From an uncultured Muribaculaceae bacterium (GTDB taxonomy: Bacteria; Bacteroidota; Bacteroidia; Bacteroidales; Muribaculaceae): a stretch of DNA of 7,747 bases. A program made the position numbers and the translations under genes. Position 1 is the first letter of the stretch, and each line of letters starts with the position of its first letter. Where the stretch lies: NCBI GenBank assembly GCA_910578305.1, contig CAJTQH010000081.1:1-7747 (forward strand). Direction: 5' to 3'. Below the pieces are notes generated by a model. The model was given only the letters and a program-made list of their open reading frames with translations. It was not told the origin of the DNA and did no database searches. Shown here in pieces: positions 1 through 7,007 of the stretch.

Positions 1-33
1 CACAGGTCCAACTGACAAACCTACAGATAATCG

Positions 34-66
34 AGAAGCTGTCCCGCCCAGGCGGAGACAGCTTCT
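34..66. terminator. Hairpin, putative terminator
   Basis: A perfect 10-bp stem pairs 34-43 (AGAAGCTGTC) with 57-66 (GACAGCTTCT). Four further pairs (44-47 with 52-55) extend it past a single unpaired A at 56. On the plus strand the stem is followed by the moderately T-rich TCTATTAT, so it would best terminate a plus-strand gene ending left of the window. It also lies 40 nt beyond the stop of the minus-strand gene at 106 and may stop that operon too, although no T-run follows on that strand. Function is inferred from the fold alone. Confidence 0.6.
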
Positions 67-105
67 TCTATTATGGGAAAATGAAACTGAAGACAATGAC
101 ATCGA

Positions 106-687
106 TCAGGCCGCGTCACGCGTGCGGCTCGGATGGGTGCTCACATGTTCAAGCACCGAGTTGATACTCGAAGCCACCAGCGAGATACCCATGACCAGCA
201 CCACAGCCGAATCCATATCCCTGACGCTCGAACACAGTATCACCACACCGGCGACGATCATCAGCACCGGGATCACATAAAACCACCACGGCAGCACGTA
301 AGGCGAACTCCAGAACCGTATCACCACGATATGGAATATGCCGTAGAGCACCAGGATCGCACCGAATATATATGCCAGCAGACCCACGAAAAAAGCCGGA
401 GTGACAAGCATCCATATACCCAGAGCCAACGCTCCGAGGCTCGCCACTATAGTGGATGAGGCCGCCGAATACTCCCCTTGGGCATGCGAACGACGCGCTA
501 TTGCCGAAATAAAACTATAGGCGCCGGGGATCACGAGCATAAGACCCACAGCCATCACTATCCACTGAAGCACGTCAAGACGGCCGTGCCACACGATCAG
601 CAGCACGCCCACAACAAATACAATAATTGTCGTTAACCAGTTGTTTGCCGTTTTCATAGTCGAAACTTTTTCTATTTCAAACGGCAT
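106..687 (-). CDS. DUF308/HdeD-like six-helix membrane protein
   Basis: The 193-residue product is almost entirely hydrophobic, with about six membrane segments at roughly residues 18-33, 39-62, 77-95, 98-122, 134-152 and 159-177, short loops, and a charged tail ending in RTRDAA. Size and the pattern of paired helices with small residues match the DUF308/HdeD family of inner-membrane proteins. In E. coli, HdeD is linked to acid resistance, but the biochemical role of the family is unknown, so no specific function is assigned. An alternative start at Met11 (ATG at 655-657, MKTANNWL) would give 183 residues and is equally plausible, because the first ten residues are polar and neither start has a clear ribosome binding site. 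It lies 27 nt downstream of the cvpA-like gene in the same direction and is probably the last gene of the operon. Family assignment rests on topology and overall sequence character. Confidence 0.75.
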   Translation of the reverse strand: MPFEIEKVSTMKTANNWLTTIIVFVVGVLLIVWHGRLDVLQWIVMAVGLMLVIPGAYSFISAIARRSHAQGEYSAASSTIVASLGALALGIWMLVTPAFFVGLLAYIFGAILVLYGIFHIVVIRFWSSPYVLPWWFYVIPVLMIVAGVVILCSSVRDMDSAVVLVMGISLVASSINSVLEHVSTHPSRTRDAA

Positions 688-714
688 CAGGCACTCAAAT
701 GTTCAATCTCCCGA

Positions 715-1218
715 TCAGCTGGCACCCATGAACGAATCGCGCAGAAAACCCATCACAGCGGGCGCCATATCCATCACAGCCGCAAAAATCCGCCCACCCA
801 TCAGACGCGATGACACGAATATACCGCTGTCGGGCGATACCACTCTCCACAGATTCAGAAGCAGGCTCACCACAAGCCCCCACTTGAAAATCAGAAACAA
901 CGATCCGGCCACACTGTCGACCGTGCCGAGCATCACGGCTCTGACCGACAGCCGCAGCATGCGGCCAAGCAGCCAGCAACCGACCCACACCGCAACGAAC
1001 AGCAGCCCGCAGCCTATGATGCGGGATGCATAGTCAGCCGGACTCTGACCGATCATACCGGCTACTGCGGCCGAAGCCTTGTCACCGGCCATCCTCACCG
1101 CAAACAGAGCCACGAGAATGCCCCCTATCGACGCTGCCTGACGTATGGCGCCCCTGCGGTAGCCTATGACTGCCGCGCCGAGCGCGAGAACAATTAATAT
1201 GATATCTACGTATGACAT
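715..1218 (-). CDS. CvpA family membrane protein
   Basis: This 167-residue protein has four predicted membrane helices (about residues 2-19, 27-44, 67-88 and 102-125). It carries features typical of the CvpA family: an N-terminal VDIILIV helix, then the short basic loop GYRRGAIRQ (19-27), and later VDSVAGSLFLIFKW (100-113). CvpA was named for its need in colicin V production in E. coli; homologues are widespread and are linked to envelope homeostasis, with no settled mechanism. The reading frame stays open upstream to 1401, but that extension would run about 119 nt into dnaG and is hydrophilic and unlike the family. The ATG at 1216-1218 puts the first helix at the N-terminus and is therefore chosen. 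It lies 64 nt downstream of dnaG and 27 nt upstream of the DUF308-like gene, consistent with co-transcription. No good -7 box is visible in the dnaG-cvpA gap. Confidence 0.82.
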   Translation of the reverse strand: MSYVDIILIVLALGAAVIGYRRGAIRQAASIGGILVALFAVRMAGDKASAAVAGMIGQSPADYASRIIGCGLLFVAVWVGCWLLGRMLRLSVRAVMLGTVDSVAGSLFLIFKWGLVVSLLLNLWRVVSPDSGIFVSSRLMGGRIFAAVMDMAPAVMGFLRDSFMGAS

Positions 1219-1282
1219 AATGCTGTTGAAGTTTATAGCGGATCTACTTAATGCATGAATTTCACTGCCGGAAATCCACCCG

Positions 1283-3484
1283 TCAGTGGCGTCGCGGAGT
1301 GATCGTCCGCTCTCCAAGATAGGCGGCCAGACTCTTCTTGCTTTCGTTGAGCTGGCCCATGTCGGAAAGGATGCGGGTGCATGCCTCCGGATCGCTGCCA
1401 CAGCGCCTCAGCTCCTCTCTCAGAGCCGCAAGACGCTGCTCTATGATAGCCTCCTTCAGGTTGTATATTGCCATCGGCACCAGCTCTATGAGCTTATCGC
1501 GCTCCGTTTCCACGCGCGAAAACTTCGAATGTATCTTGCTCAGCTTATGCCGCTCGCTCACGAGCGACAGAGTCACCTTCCTGACCGTATCGTCGGAGTC
1601 CACGCCGAGCTCGCGGCTTATGAACGTGCGCGAGGCCTCCTCCATCCCCTCGTCGACCATCGACGTCACACTCTGCTGCAGCTCCTGCTCGCAGCGTTCT
1701 ATCTCGGCCATATCCATCGCCGTGCGCCGTATCTCCTCGCGCCCGGCCTCCAGACGCTCGTCGCGGGCCTGCTCAAGCCGCTGCCGCTGCCGGGCTATAT
1801 AGTCGGGCCACGCACGCGCCATAAGACTGCGGGCGGCCGCATACGTATCGGCGTATGGCGGATACGAGAACTGCAGCATATCCTGCTCCAGAAGCGAAGC
1901 CACCACCTCGATCACATTCATCGGATAGGTATGCCCCTGGTCATCGGTCATATCAGCGAGATACAGCGGACCGTAGCGCAGCACGTAGCGCAATATCTCG
2001 CGCTCATAAGGCGCCAGACGGTTGGCCGGCGAAGCCTGTGCCACCGCGGCATTCCCGGCGGCCTGTCGCGCCACATCGGGTGCGGGCGTGGCGGCTGCCG
2101 GTGCCGTCGACGACTGCTCCTCCCAGCTGCGGCGCGCCTGCCGGGCACGATCCTCCGTGGCCTGGCGCTCCGCACGGGCGGCCATCTCGCGGCGCACCTG
2201 CAGCGTCAGCAGCTCCTCGCTGATACCGAACCGACGGCTGCATTCGGCTATATACGTGGTGCGGAGCATCATCTCGGGTATCACGGCTATGGTGCGCACG
2301 ATCTCCGTCATAGCCCGGCTGCGCGCTATCGGATCACGGTCGGTATCCTTCATCAGGATATCGGTCTTGAACTTCACGAAATCACCCTCGTTCTCCTCTA
2401 TGTAGCGTTCCACCTCCGACGACGGATGACTCTGTGCGAAAGAGTCGGGATCGTCGCCGTCAGGCAAGGAGACCACCCGCACATTCAACCCTTCCTCCAG
2501 CACCAGGTCGATGCCGCGCAGCGACGCCTTGATGCCCGCCGGATCTGAGTCGTAGATCACCGTCACGTTTTCCGTAAAACGGTGTATGAGCCTGATCTGC
2601 CCCTCCGTGAGCGATGTGCCCGACGAAGCCACGACATTCTCAATGCCCGCCTGATGCATGGATATGACATCCATATAGCCCTCCACGAGTATGCACTTGT
2701 CCTTGCGCACTATCGAAGGCTTGGCCTGGTAAAGGCCGTATAGTTCCGTACTCTTGTGGTAGATGACGCTTTCAGGCGAATTGACATACTTCGCCATCGT
2801 CTTGTCGGAGCGCAGAGTGCGCCCTCCGAAGCCCACCACCTTGCCCGAAAGCGTGAATATCGGATATATCACCCTCGCACGGAAGCGGTCGCTTATGCCG
2901 CCACCTTCGTGACGTATGATCAGCCCCGTCTTCTCAAGAAACTCGTCGGTATATCCCGCACGGAGAGCCTCCGTGCGCAGAGCGTCGCGGCGGTCGAGCG
3001 AATATCCCAGATGGAAGCGCTCTATCATGCGCTCATCGATGCCGCGCTGACGGAAATAGGCCAGTCCGATATCGCGACCCTCCTGTGTCTGCTGTATGTT
3101 GCGCTCAAACCAACGTATGGCGAAGTCGTTGACCGCAAGCATACTCTCCCGCTCCGAGGCCTCGTGACGCTCCTCGTCGGTCAGCTCACGCTCCTCGATC
3201 GTTATGCCATATTTTCGGGCGAGAATTCGCAGCGCTCCGGGATAGTCCACCTGCTCCACCTCCATGATGAAGCCCACCGGCGAACCACCCTTGCCGCAAC
3301 TGAAACATTTGCAGAAATTGCGCGATTTCGACACCGAAAACGACGGCGTGCGCTCGTTGTGGAACGGACACAGCCCTATATAGCCGCTTCCGCGCTTCTT
3401 AAGGCGCACATAATCGCTCACCACCTCCACTATGTCGGCGGTGTCGTTGATCTTTCTTACTGTAGCGTCGTCGATCCTTGCCAT
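1283..3484 (-). CDS. dnaG: DNA primase DnaG
   Basis: DnaG makes the short RNA primers for lagging-strand and origin DNA synthesis, working with the replicative helicase DnaB. The 733-residue product has the full domain order. The CHC2 zinc finger has ligands Cys39, His42, Cys60 and Cys63. The RNA polymerase-like core includes FRARVIYPI (201-209) and VGFGGR (217-222). The TOPRIM fold shows EGYMD (268-272, with the catalytic Glu), DSDPAG (312-317) and DGDDPDSF (342-349). A low-complexity Ala/Gln/Arg/Pro stretch (about 437-487) then leads to a long helical C-terminal region (about 488-733), expected to bind helicase. This is longer than E. coli DnaG (581 residues), mostly through the linker and C-terminal part. 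The start MARIDDATVRKI matches the usual primase N-terminus. The gene begins 12 nt after the MATE stop codon, so it is probably co-transcribed with it. All catalytic and zinc residues are present, so it should be active. Confidence 0.98.
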   Translation of the reverse strand: MARIDDATVRKINDTADIVEVVSDYVRLKKRGSGYIGLCPFHNERTPSFSVSKSRNFCKCFSCGKGGSPVGFIMEVEQVDYPGALRILARKYGITIEERELTDEERHEASERESMLAVNDFAIRWFERNIQQTQEGRDIGLAYFRQRGIDERMIERFHLGYSLDRRDALRTEALRAGYTDEFLEKTGLIIRHEGGGISDRFRARVIYPIFTLSGKVVGFGGRTLRSDKTMAKYVNSPESVIYHKSTELYGLYQAKPSIVRKDKCILVEGYMDVISMHQAGIENVVASSGTSLTEGQIRLIHRFTENVTVIYDSDPAGIKASLRGIDLVLEEGLNVRVVSLPDGDDPDSFAQSHPSSEVERYIEENEGDFVKFKTDILMKDTDRDPIARSRAMTEIVRTIAVIPEMMLRTTYIAECSRRFGISEELLTLQVRREMAARAERQATEDRARQARRSWEEQSSTAPAAATPAPDVARQAAGNAAVAQASPANRLAPYEREILRYVLRYGPLYLADMTDDQGHTYPMNVIEVVASLLEQDMLQFSYPPYADTYAAARSLMARAWPDYIARQRQRLEQARDERLEAGREEIRRTAMDMAEIERCEQELQQSVTSMVDEGMEEASRTFISRELGVDSDDTVRKVTLSLVSERHKLSKIHSKFSRVETERDKLIELVPMAIYNLKEAIIEQRLAALREELRRCGSDPEACTRILSDMGQLNESKKSLAAYLGERTITPRRH

Positions 3485-3491
3485 GGCACGG

Positions 3492-3499
3492 CAAAGTTA
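3492..3499 (-). promoter_or_regulatory. Possible -7 box before dnaG
   Basis: The minus strand reads TAACTTTG here, an exact match to the Bacteroidetes -7 consensus TAnnTTTG. Its first three bases are the TAA stop of the upstream MATE gene, and it ends 7 nt before the dnaG ATG. No TTTG/TTG -33 element is seen at the expected 19-21 nt upstream. A transcript from here would be nearly leaderless. An 8-base match with four to six fixed positions can arise by chance, so this is tentative. Confidence 0.25.
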
Positions 3500-4867
3500 C
3501 GAAATCTTTCGGTTTCGGCGCGTATGACGGATGAAATAGGCCAGAAACAGCACCGCCGCCAGAAACAGCGACACCGAGAAACTCAGCAATATGCCGTAGA
3601 TACCCATTGAGGCCGTGAAAGCCATCAGATACGTCACAGGCATCCCCACCACCACATAGCTCACAAAAGCGATCCACACCATCGGCATCACCTTCGAAGT
3701 GCCGCGCAGAGCGTTGGCGAAGTTGATCTGAGTGGCGTCGCAATACTGGTATAGAACCAGCGGCACTATAAGCGACACGGCAGTGGCTGTCACAGCCGGA
3801 TCGCGGGTAAACTGTCGTATGATCTCCGGTCCGGAAAAAATGAAAGCGGCCGAAGCCGAAGTGGCCAGAGCCAGAAGTATGTGATAGCCTGAAAAAACCG
3901 TGCGGCGCATCAGACGCCGGTCGGACAGACCGGCAGCGTTGCTCACCAGCACCGACACCGCTGCTGCCATGCTGTAGTAGACACAGAATCCTAAAGTGCC
4001 TATGATCACAGTGATCTGAAATGCCGCAAGCTCTATCGCGCCGAGCCATCCGGCCATGACCGCCGCGGCCGAGAACGATCCCGACTCGAAGGTCATCTGC
4101 ATGGCCACAGGCCACGATGTGCGCCCCACGAGCCGCCACTGTTCCGAAGTGATACTCCCATCGGCAAATCCCCGGCGATACTCGCGGTAGTCACCACGGA
4201 AAGCAAACACACAGATTATAGCCGCCGGACACACCAGACGCGCCACAAGAGTCGAAATACCCGCACCGGTAAGACCAAGTTCCGGACACCCCCAGTGGCC
4301 GTAGATCAGTAGCCAGTTGCCGGCGATATTGAGCACGTTGGCCCCCAGAATGATCCACATGGGCATACGGGTGCGCTGAATCGCATAGGCCCACTGCGCG
4401 AACACATTGAACAGAGCCACAGGAACCACGCCCGACAGATATATCAGATAGTAGGGACGCATCACCGGCAGCAGCTCCGCAGGCTGACCCATGCGGTGGA
4501 GATTGAAATATACCACCGTCATTACGGCCGTCACCAGCAGCGCGAACGCTACGTTGACGGCCACACCGTTGCGCAGCAGCGACCCTATGGAACGAAACCG
4601 CCCCTGCGTGAACAGCGAGCCTATAAGAGGGGTCAGCCCGTAGGTGAATCCAACGCACGCGAATATGCACACGTTGAAGAGATTGTTGACAAACGATGCC
4701 GAAGCCAGAGCCTCCGTCGAGTAGAGACCCACCATTTTCGTATCGGCAAAGCCCACGACAATCATCCCGAGCTGCCCGATAAGTATCGGGAGCCCGAGAC
4801 GTATTATCTGAAGATATGTGGCCCGACGACCCGGCAGCTCACGCCCCGGAGCGTCAGTATTGCTCAT
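3497..4867 (-). CDS. MATE family multidrug/Na+-type exporter
   Basis: This 456-residue integral membrane protein has the length and repeating hydrophobic pattern of the twelve-helix MATE (NorM-type) efflux family, which exports cationic drugs or metabolites using a Na+ or H+ gradient. The N-terminal half shows the family pattern RLGLPILIGQLG (23-34) followed by VGFADTKMVGLYS (38-50), whose Asp42 sits where many MATE proteins have a functional acidic residue in helix 1. TYGLTPLIGSLFTQGR (75-90) matches the loop after helix 2. The second half repeats the arrangement, with WRLVGRTSWPVAMQMTFES just before the seventh helix. The substrate cannot be read from the sequence. Its ATG (4865-4867) overlaps the last 14 nt of panB in another frame, which suggests translational coupling, and its stop is 12 nt before dnaG. 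It is probably the middle gene of a panB-MATE-dnaG transcript. Confidence 0.93.
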   Translation of the reverse strand: MSNTDAPGRELPGRRATYLQIIRLGLPILIGQLGMIVVGFADTKMVGLYSTEALASASFVNNLFNVCIFACVGFTYGLTPLIGSLFTQGRFRSIGSLLRNGVAVNVAFALLVTAVMTVVYFNLHRMGQPAELLPVMRPYYLIYLSGVVPVALFNVFAQWAYAIQRTRMPMWIILGANVLNIAGNWLLIYGHWGCPELGLTGAGISTLVARLVCPAAIICVFAFRGDYREYRRGFADGSITSEQWRLVGRTSWPVAMQMTFESGSFSAAAVMAGWLGAIELAAFQITVIIGTLGFCVYYSMAAAVSVLVSNAAGLSDRRLMRRTVFSGYHILLALATSASAAFIFSGPEIIRQFTRDPAVTATAVSLIVPLVLYQYCDATQINFANALRGTSKVMPMVWIAFVSYVVVGMPVTYLMAFTASMGIYGILLSFSVSLFLAAVLFLAYFIRHTRRNRKIS

Positions 4868-5675
4868 CGGCGTTGGGGAAATCGGTGTTTTTCACATCCT
4901 CGACGTAACGGCTCACACCGGCGTTGATCACCGTGGCCAGGTCGGCATAGCGGCGCAGGAATTTAGGCGAGAAACCATGATTCATGCCCATCATGTCCTG
5001 AAACACGAGGATCTGACCGTCGACGCCTGATCCGGCACCGATGCCGATCACCGGCACGCTCACCTGCGAGGCCACACGCTGAGCAAGCGCCGCAGGCACC
5101 TTCTCAAGCACTATGGCGAAGCACCCCAGCTCATCGAGCATACGCGCGTCCTCCTCAAGCTTGCGCGCCTCGGCCTCCTCTTTGGCTCTGACATTGTAGG
5201 TGCCGAACTTATTTATCGACTGCGGAGTGAGTCCCAGATGCCCCATCACGGGAATGCCGGCCGTCAATATGCGCTCTATCGACTCGCGTATCTCCGCGCC
5301 GCCCTCAAGCTTCACGGCCTCGGCTCCGGCCTCCTTCATCACGCGCACGGCCGACGCCAGAGCCTCCTTCGAATTGCCCTGATACGTGCCGAACGGCAGA
5401 TCCACCACCACCAGCGCACGCTTCACAGCCCGCGTGACACCCTTTGCATACGTGATCATCTCGTCGAGAGTGATCGGCAGAGTCGTGAGATTGCCGGCCA
5501 TGACATTGGAGGCCGAATCACCCACCAGTATCAGATCCACACCCGCCTCATCGACGAGCGAAGCTATAGTGAAATCGTATGATGTCAGGCAAGCTATCTT
5601 CTCGCCACGCCGCTTCATCTCGATCAGGCGACGTGTGGTCACCTTGGTTTTCTTCTGTTCGGTATATGTCGACAT
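4854..5675 (-). CDS. panB: 3-methyl-2-oxobutanoate hydroxymethyltransferase
   Basis: PanB (ketopantoate hydroxymethyltransferase) transfers a hydroxymethyl group from 5,10-methylenetetrahydrofolate to 2-oxoisovalerate, the first committed step of pantothenate and hence coenzyme A synthesis, in the cytoplasm. The 273-residue length is usual for the family (E. coli 264). The expected TIM-barrel active-site motifs are present: LVGDSASNVMAG (50-61) and DLPFGTY (92-98) supply the metal-binding Asp53 and Asp92, KLEGG (122-126) supplies Lys122 and Glu124, GHLGLTPQS (145-153) follows, and VLEKVPA (189-195) supplies the catalytic-site Glu191. GIGAGSGVDGQILV (211-224) is the usual GIGAG segment. The chosen ATG gives a short polar lead (MSTYTEQKKTKVTTRRL) typical of Bacteroidetes PanB. 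It is the first gene of the minus-strand cluster, and its end overlaps the MATE start by 14 nt. No panC, panD or panE lies in the window. Confidence 0.97.
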   Translation of the reverse strand: MSTYTEQKKTKVTTRRLIEMKRRGEKIACLTSYDFTIASLVDEAGVDLILVGDSASNVMAGNLTTLPITLDEMITYAKGVTRAVKRALVVVDLPFGTYQGNSKEALASAVRVMKEAGAEAVKLEGGAEIRESIERILTAGIPVMGHLGLTPQSINKFGTYNVRAKEEAEARKLEEDARMLDELGCFAIVLEKVPAALAQRVASQVSVPVIGIGAGSGVDGQILVFQDMMGMNHGFSPKFLRRYADLATVINAGVSRYVEDVKNTDFPNADEQY

Positions 5676-5700
5676 TTCTATAATAATTTGAAATTCCGTG

Positions 5701-5708
5701 CAAATTTA
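5701..5708 (-). promoter_or_regulatory. Candidate panB promoter (-7 box)
   Basis: The minus strand reads TAAATTTG, an exact match to the Bacteroidetes -7 consensus TAnnTTTG, 25 nt upstream of the panB ATG. Transcription would start a few bases downstream, giving a leader of about 20 nt. I see no convincing TTTG/TTG -33 element 19-21 nt further upstream. It sits in AT-rich intergenic DNA between divergent genes, which supports the assignment, and would drive the panB-MATE-dnaG cluster. Confidence 0.5.
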
Positions 5709-5740
5709 GTCGATTTTTCCTTAATCGTATCCCGCCGGAT

Positions 5741-5762
5741 AGGAAATATCGAAATATTTCCT
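5741..5762. promoter_or_regulatory. Palindrome, possible operator
   Basis: A perfect inverted repeat: arms AGGAAATAT (5741-5749) and ATATTTCCT (5754-5762) around CGAA. It abuts the candidate manC -7 box and occupies the interval between its -33 and -7 positions. The motif TTTCCTTAAT at its right edge (5757-5766) recurs at 5716-5725, near the panB box. The AT-rich arms, small loop and lack of a following T-run suit a protein-binding site better than a terminator, but the role is inferred. Confidence 0.4.
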
Positions 5763-5770
5763 TAATTTAG
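5763..5770 (+). promoter_or_regulatory. Candidate manC promoter (-7 box)
   Basis: TAATTTAG matches the Bacteroidetes -7 consensus TAnnTTTG at all but one fixed position and lies about 52 nt before the manC ATG. An alternative weaker candidate is TAAACTTTTTG at 5776-5786, which has wrong internal spacing. No -33 element is obvious, because the palindrome fills that interval. A promoter must lie in this short divergent region; the exact box is uncertain. Confidence 0.3.
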
Positions 5771-5822
5771 CCGTGTAAACTTTTTGAAAGACCCACTTAA
5801 TTACCATATTCAAGACACAATC

Positions 5823-6911
5823 ATGAACGCCAACAACCACAGATACTGCGTGATAATGTGCGGAGGCATCGGAAGCCGGTTCTGGCCCTACAGCCGCACA
5901 CGCATGCCCAAACAGTTTATCGACTTTCTTGGCACCGGCCGCTCGCTGCTCCAGATGAGCTACGACCGCATACTCCCGCTGGTGGATCCGGCTCATATCA
6001 TAGTGGTCACCAACGCCACATACGCGCCCATAGTCAGGCAGCAGCTTCCTGAACTGTCCAACAGCCAGATACTCCTTGAGCCATGCCGCCGCAACACAGC
6101 TCCGTGCATTGCCTGGGCCGTCCGCCACATACGAGCATGCGATCCCGAGGCAAGCATGATCGTCACCCCGAGCGACCATCTGATCACCAACGAACGAATG
6201 TTTGAGGACTGCGTGCGCCGCGGATTCGAGTTTGTCGAGAGCCACGACGCCCTGCTGACACTCGGCATACACCCCACACGTCCCGAGACCGGCTACGGCT
6301 ACATACAGATCGACAAGGAAGTCGAACCGGGATTCCTCAAGGTGAAGACATTCGTCGAAAAACCCGACATAGATCTGGCCAGAGTATTTGTCGATTCCGG
6401 CGAATTCTACTGGAATTCAGGCATATTTCTCTGGAGCGCCAAAGCCATATCGAAAGCCTTCAGCGATCTTGCGCCCGACCTTGACCAGGAATTCGAAAAG
6501 GGCGAAGGCGTGTTCGGCACTCCCGGTGAGACAGCGTTTATCAACGAGCACTTCCCCTCATGTCCGAGCATATCGGTCGACTTCGCCATCATGGAAAAGG
6601 CATCTAACGTCTACGTCGAATGCGCCAGCTTCGGATGGAGCGATCTCGGCACATGGTCAGCGCTCTACGACAACTCGCCAAAAAACCGCGAGAGCAACGT
6701 CACACAGAACTGCAATGTCATCACCTACGACTCGACCGGCAACATTTTCGCCGTCCGGCAGCCCGACAAGCTCGTTGTGACCGCCGGACTCAACGACTAC
6801 ATCATAGCCGACGCCGGCGACGTATTGCTTATATGCCCCAAAGAGCGTGAGCAGGATATAAAACGCATCGTCAACGACGTGCAGGAACGATTCAACGGCA
6901 AATTCCTCTGA
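5823..6911 (+). CDS. manC: Mannose-1-phosphate guanylyltransferase
   Basis: The enzyme makes GDP-mannose from mannose-1-phosphate and GTP, feeding mannosylated glycans and GDP-fucose synthesis. The 362-residue protein begins with the nucleotidyltransferase signature CGGIGSRFWPYSR (13-25) followed by MPKQF (28-32). It then shows EPCRRNTAP (86-94), TPSDH (115-119), TGYGYIQ (156-162), the mannose-type FVEKP (177-181), WNSGIF (197-202), SVDFAIMEK (251-259) and GWSDLGTW (271-278), all in family order. It lacks the C-terminal cupin phosphomannose isomerase domain of bifunctional ManC/AlgA proteins (about 480 residues), so it is a monofunctional enzyme. The frame is open from a TTG at 5784, but the ATG at 5823 is chosen: the family core begins right after it, and the extra residues have no family match. 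It is divergent from panB and convergent with the lrp-type gene. No other sugar-nucleotide gene is in the window. Confidence 0.95.
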   Translation: MNANNHRYCVIMCGGIGSRFWPYSRTRMPKQFIDFLGTGRSLLQMSYDRILPLVDPAHIIVVTNATYAPIVRQQLPELSNSQILLEPCRRNTAPCIAWAVRHIRACDPEASMIVTPSDHLITNERMFEDCVRRGFEFVESHDALLTLGIHPTRPETGYGYIQIDKEVEPGFLKVKTFVEKPDIDLARVFVDSGEFYWNSGIFLWSAKAISKAFSDLAPDLDQEFEKGEGVFGTPGETAFINEHFPSCPSISVDFAIMEKASNVYVECASFGWSDLGTWSALYDNSPKNRESNVTQNCNVITYDSTGNIFAVRQPDKLVVTAGLNDYIIADAGDVLLICPKEREQDIKRIVNDVQERFNGKFL

Positions 6912-6932
6912 TCTCTGCCGGACAGTCCGCTA

Positions 6933-6982
6933 AAAACCACAGTGCCATGCATCGCGCTCGCGATGCATGGCACTGTGGTTTT
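6933..6982. terminator. Bidirectional terminator, 23-bp perfect stem
   Basis: Bases 6933-6955 pair without mismatch with 6960-6982, leaving a GCTC loop. The outer arm is AAAACCAC on the left and GTGGTTTT on the right, so each strand ends its stem in four T residues. It lies between the convergent manC (stop 21 nt before) and lrp-type gene (stop 25 nt beyond), where a shared terminator is expected. The stem is much longer than a typical intrinsic terminator and the T-run is short. Confidence 0.88.
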
Positions 6983-7007
6983 ACTTCTGCTGTCAGAGCA
7001 CGTCCGA

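Noticed and set aside
1..33. The end of a plus-strand gene at the left edge (one frame reads four codons to a TGA at 13-15).
   Set aside because: Its position before the 34-66 hairpin is suggestive, but four codons cannot support a coding call.
1219..1401. An N-terminal extension of the CvpA-like protein (61 more residues).
   Set aside because: It would overlap dnaG by about 119 nt and add a hydrophilic stretch before the first membrane helix, unlike the family.
1286..2548. A 420-codon open frame on the plus strand, antisense to dnaG.
   Set aside because: It is rich in His, Arg, Leu and Gln with no recognisable domain, and lies wholly opposite an unambiguous primase gene. Long antisense frames are common opposite GC-rich genes.
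2756..3610. A 284-codon open frame on the plus strand across the start of dnaG and the end of the MATE gene.
   Set aside because: It shows no family pattern and lies opposite two well-supported genes; its composition is that of a reverse-strand shadow.
5784..5822. A TTG start for manC, adding 13 residues.
   Set aside because: The added residues have no family match, and an ATG sits directly before the conserved nucleotide-binding region.
5721..6272. A 183-codon minus-strand open frame opposite the 5' half of manC, extending into the intergenic region.
   Set aside because: There is no recognisable motif, and manC on the other strand has the complete family signature. It would also overlap the candidate panB/manC control region.
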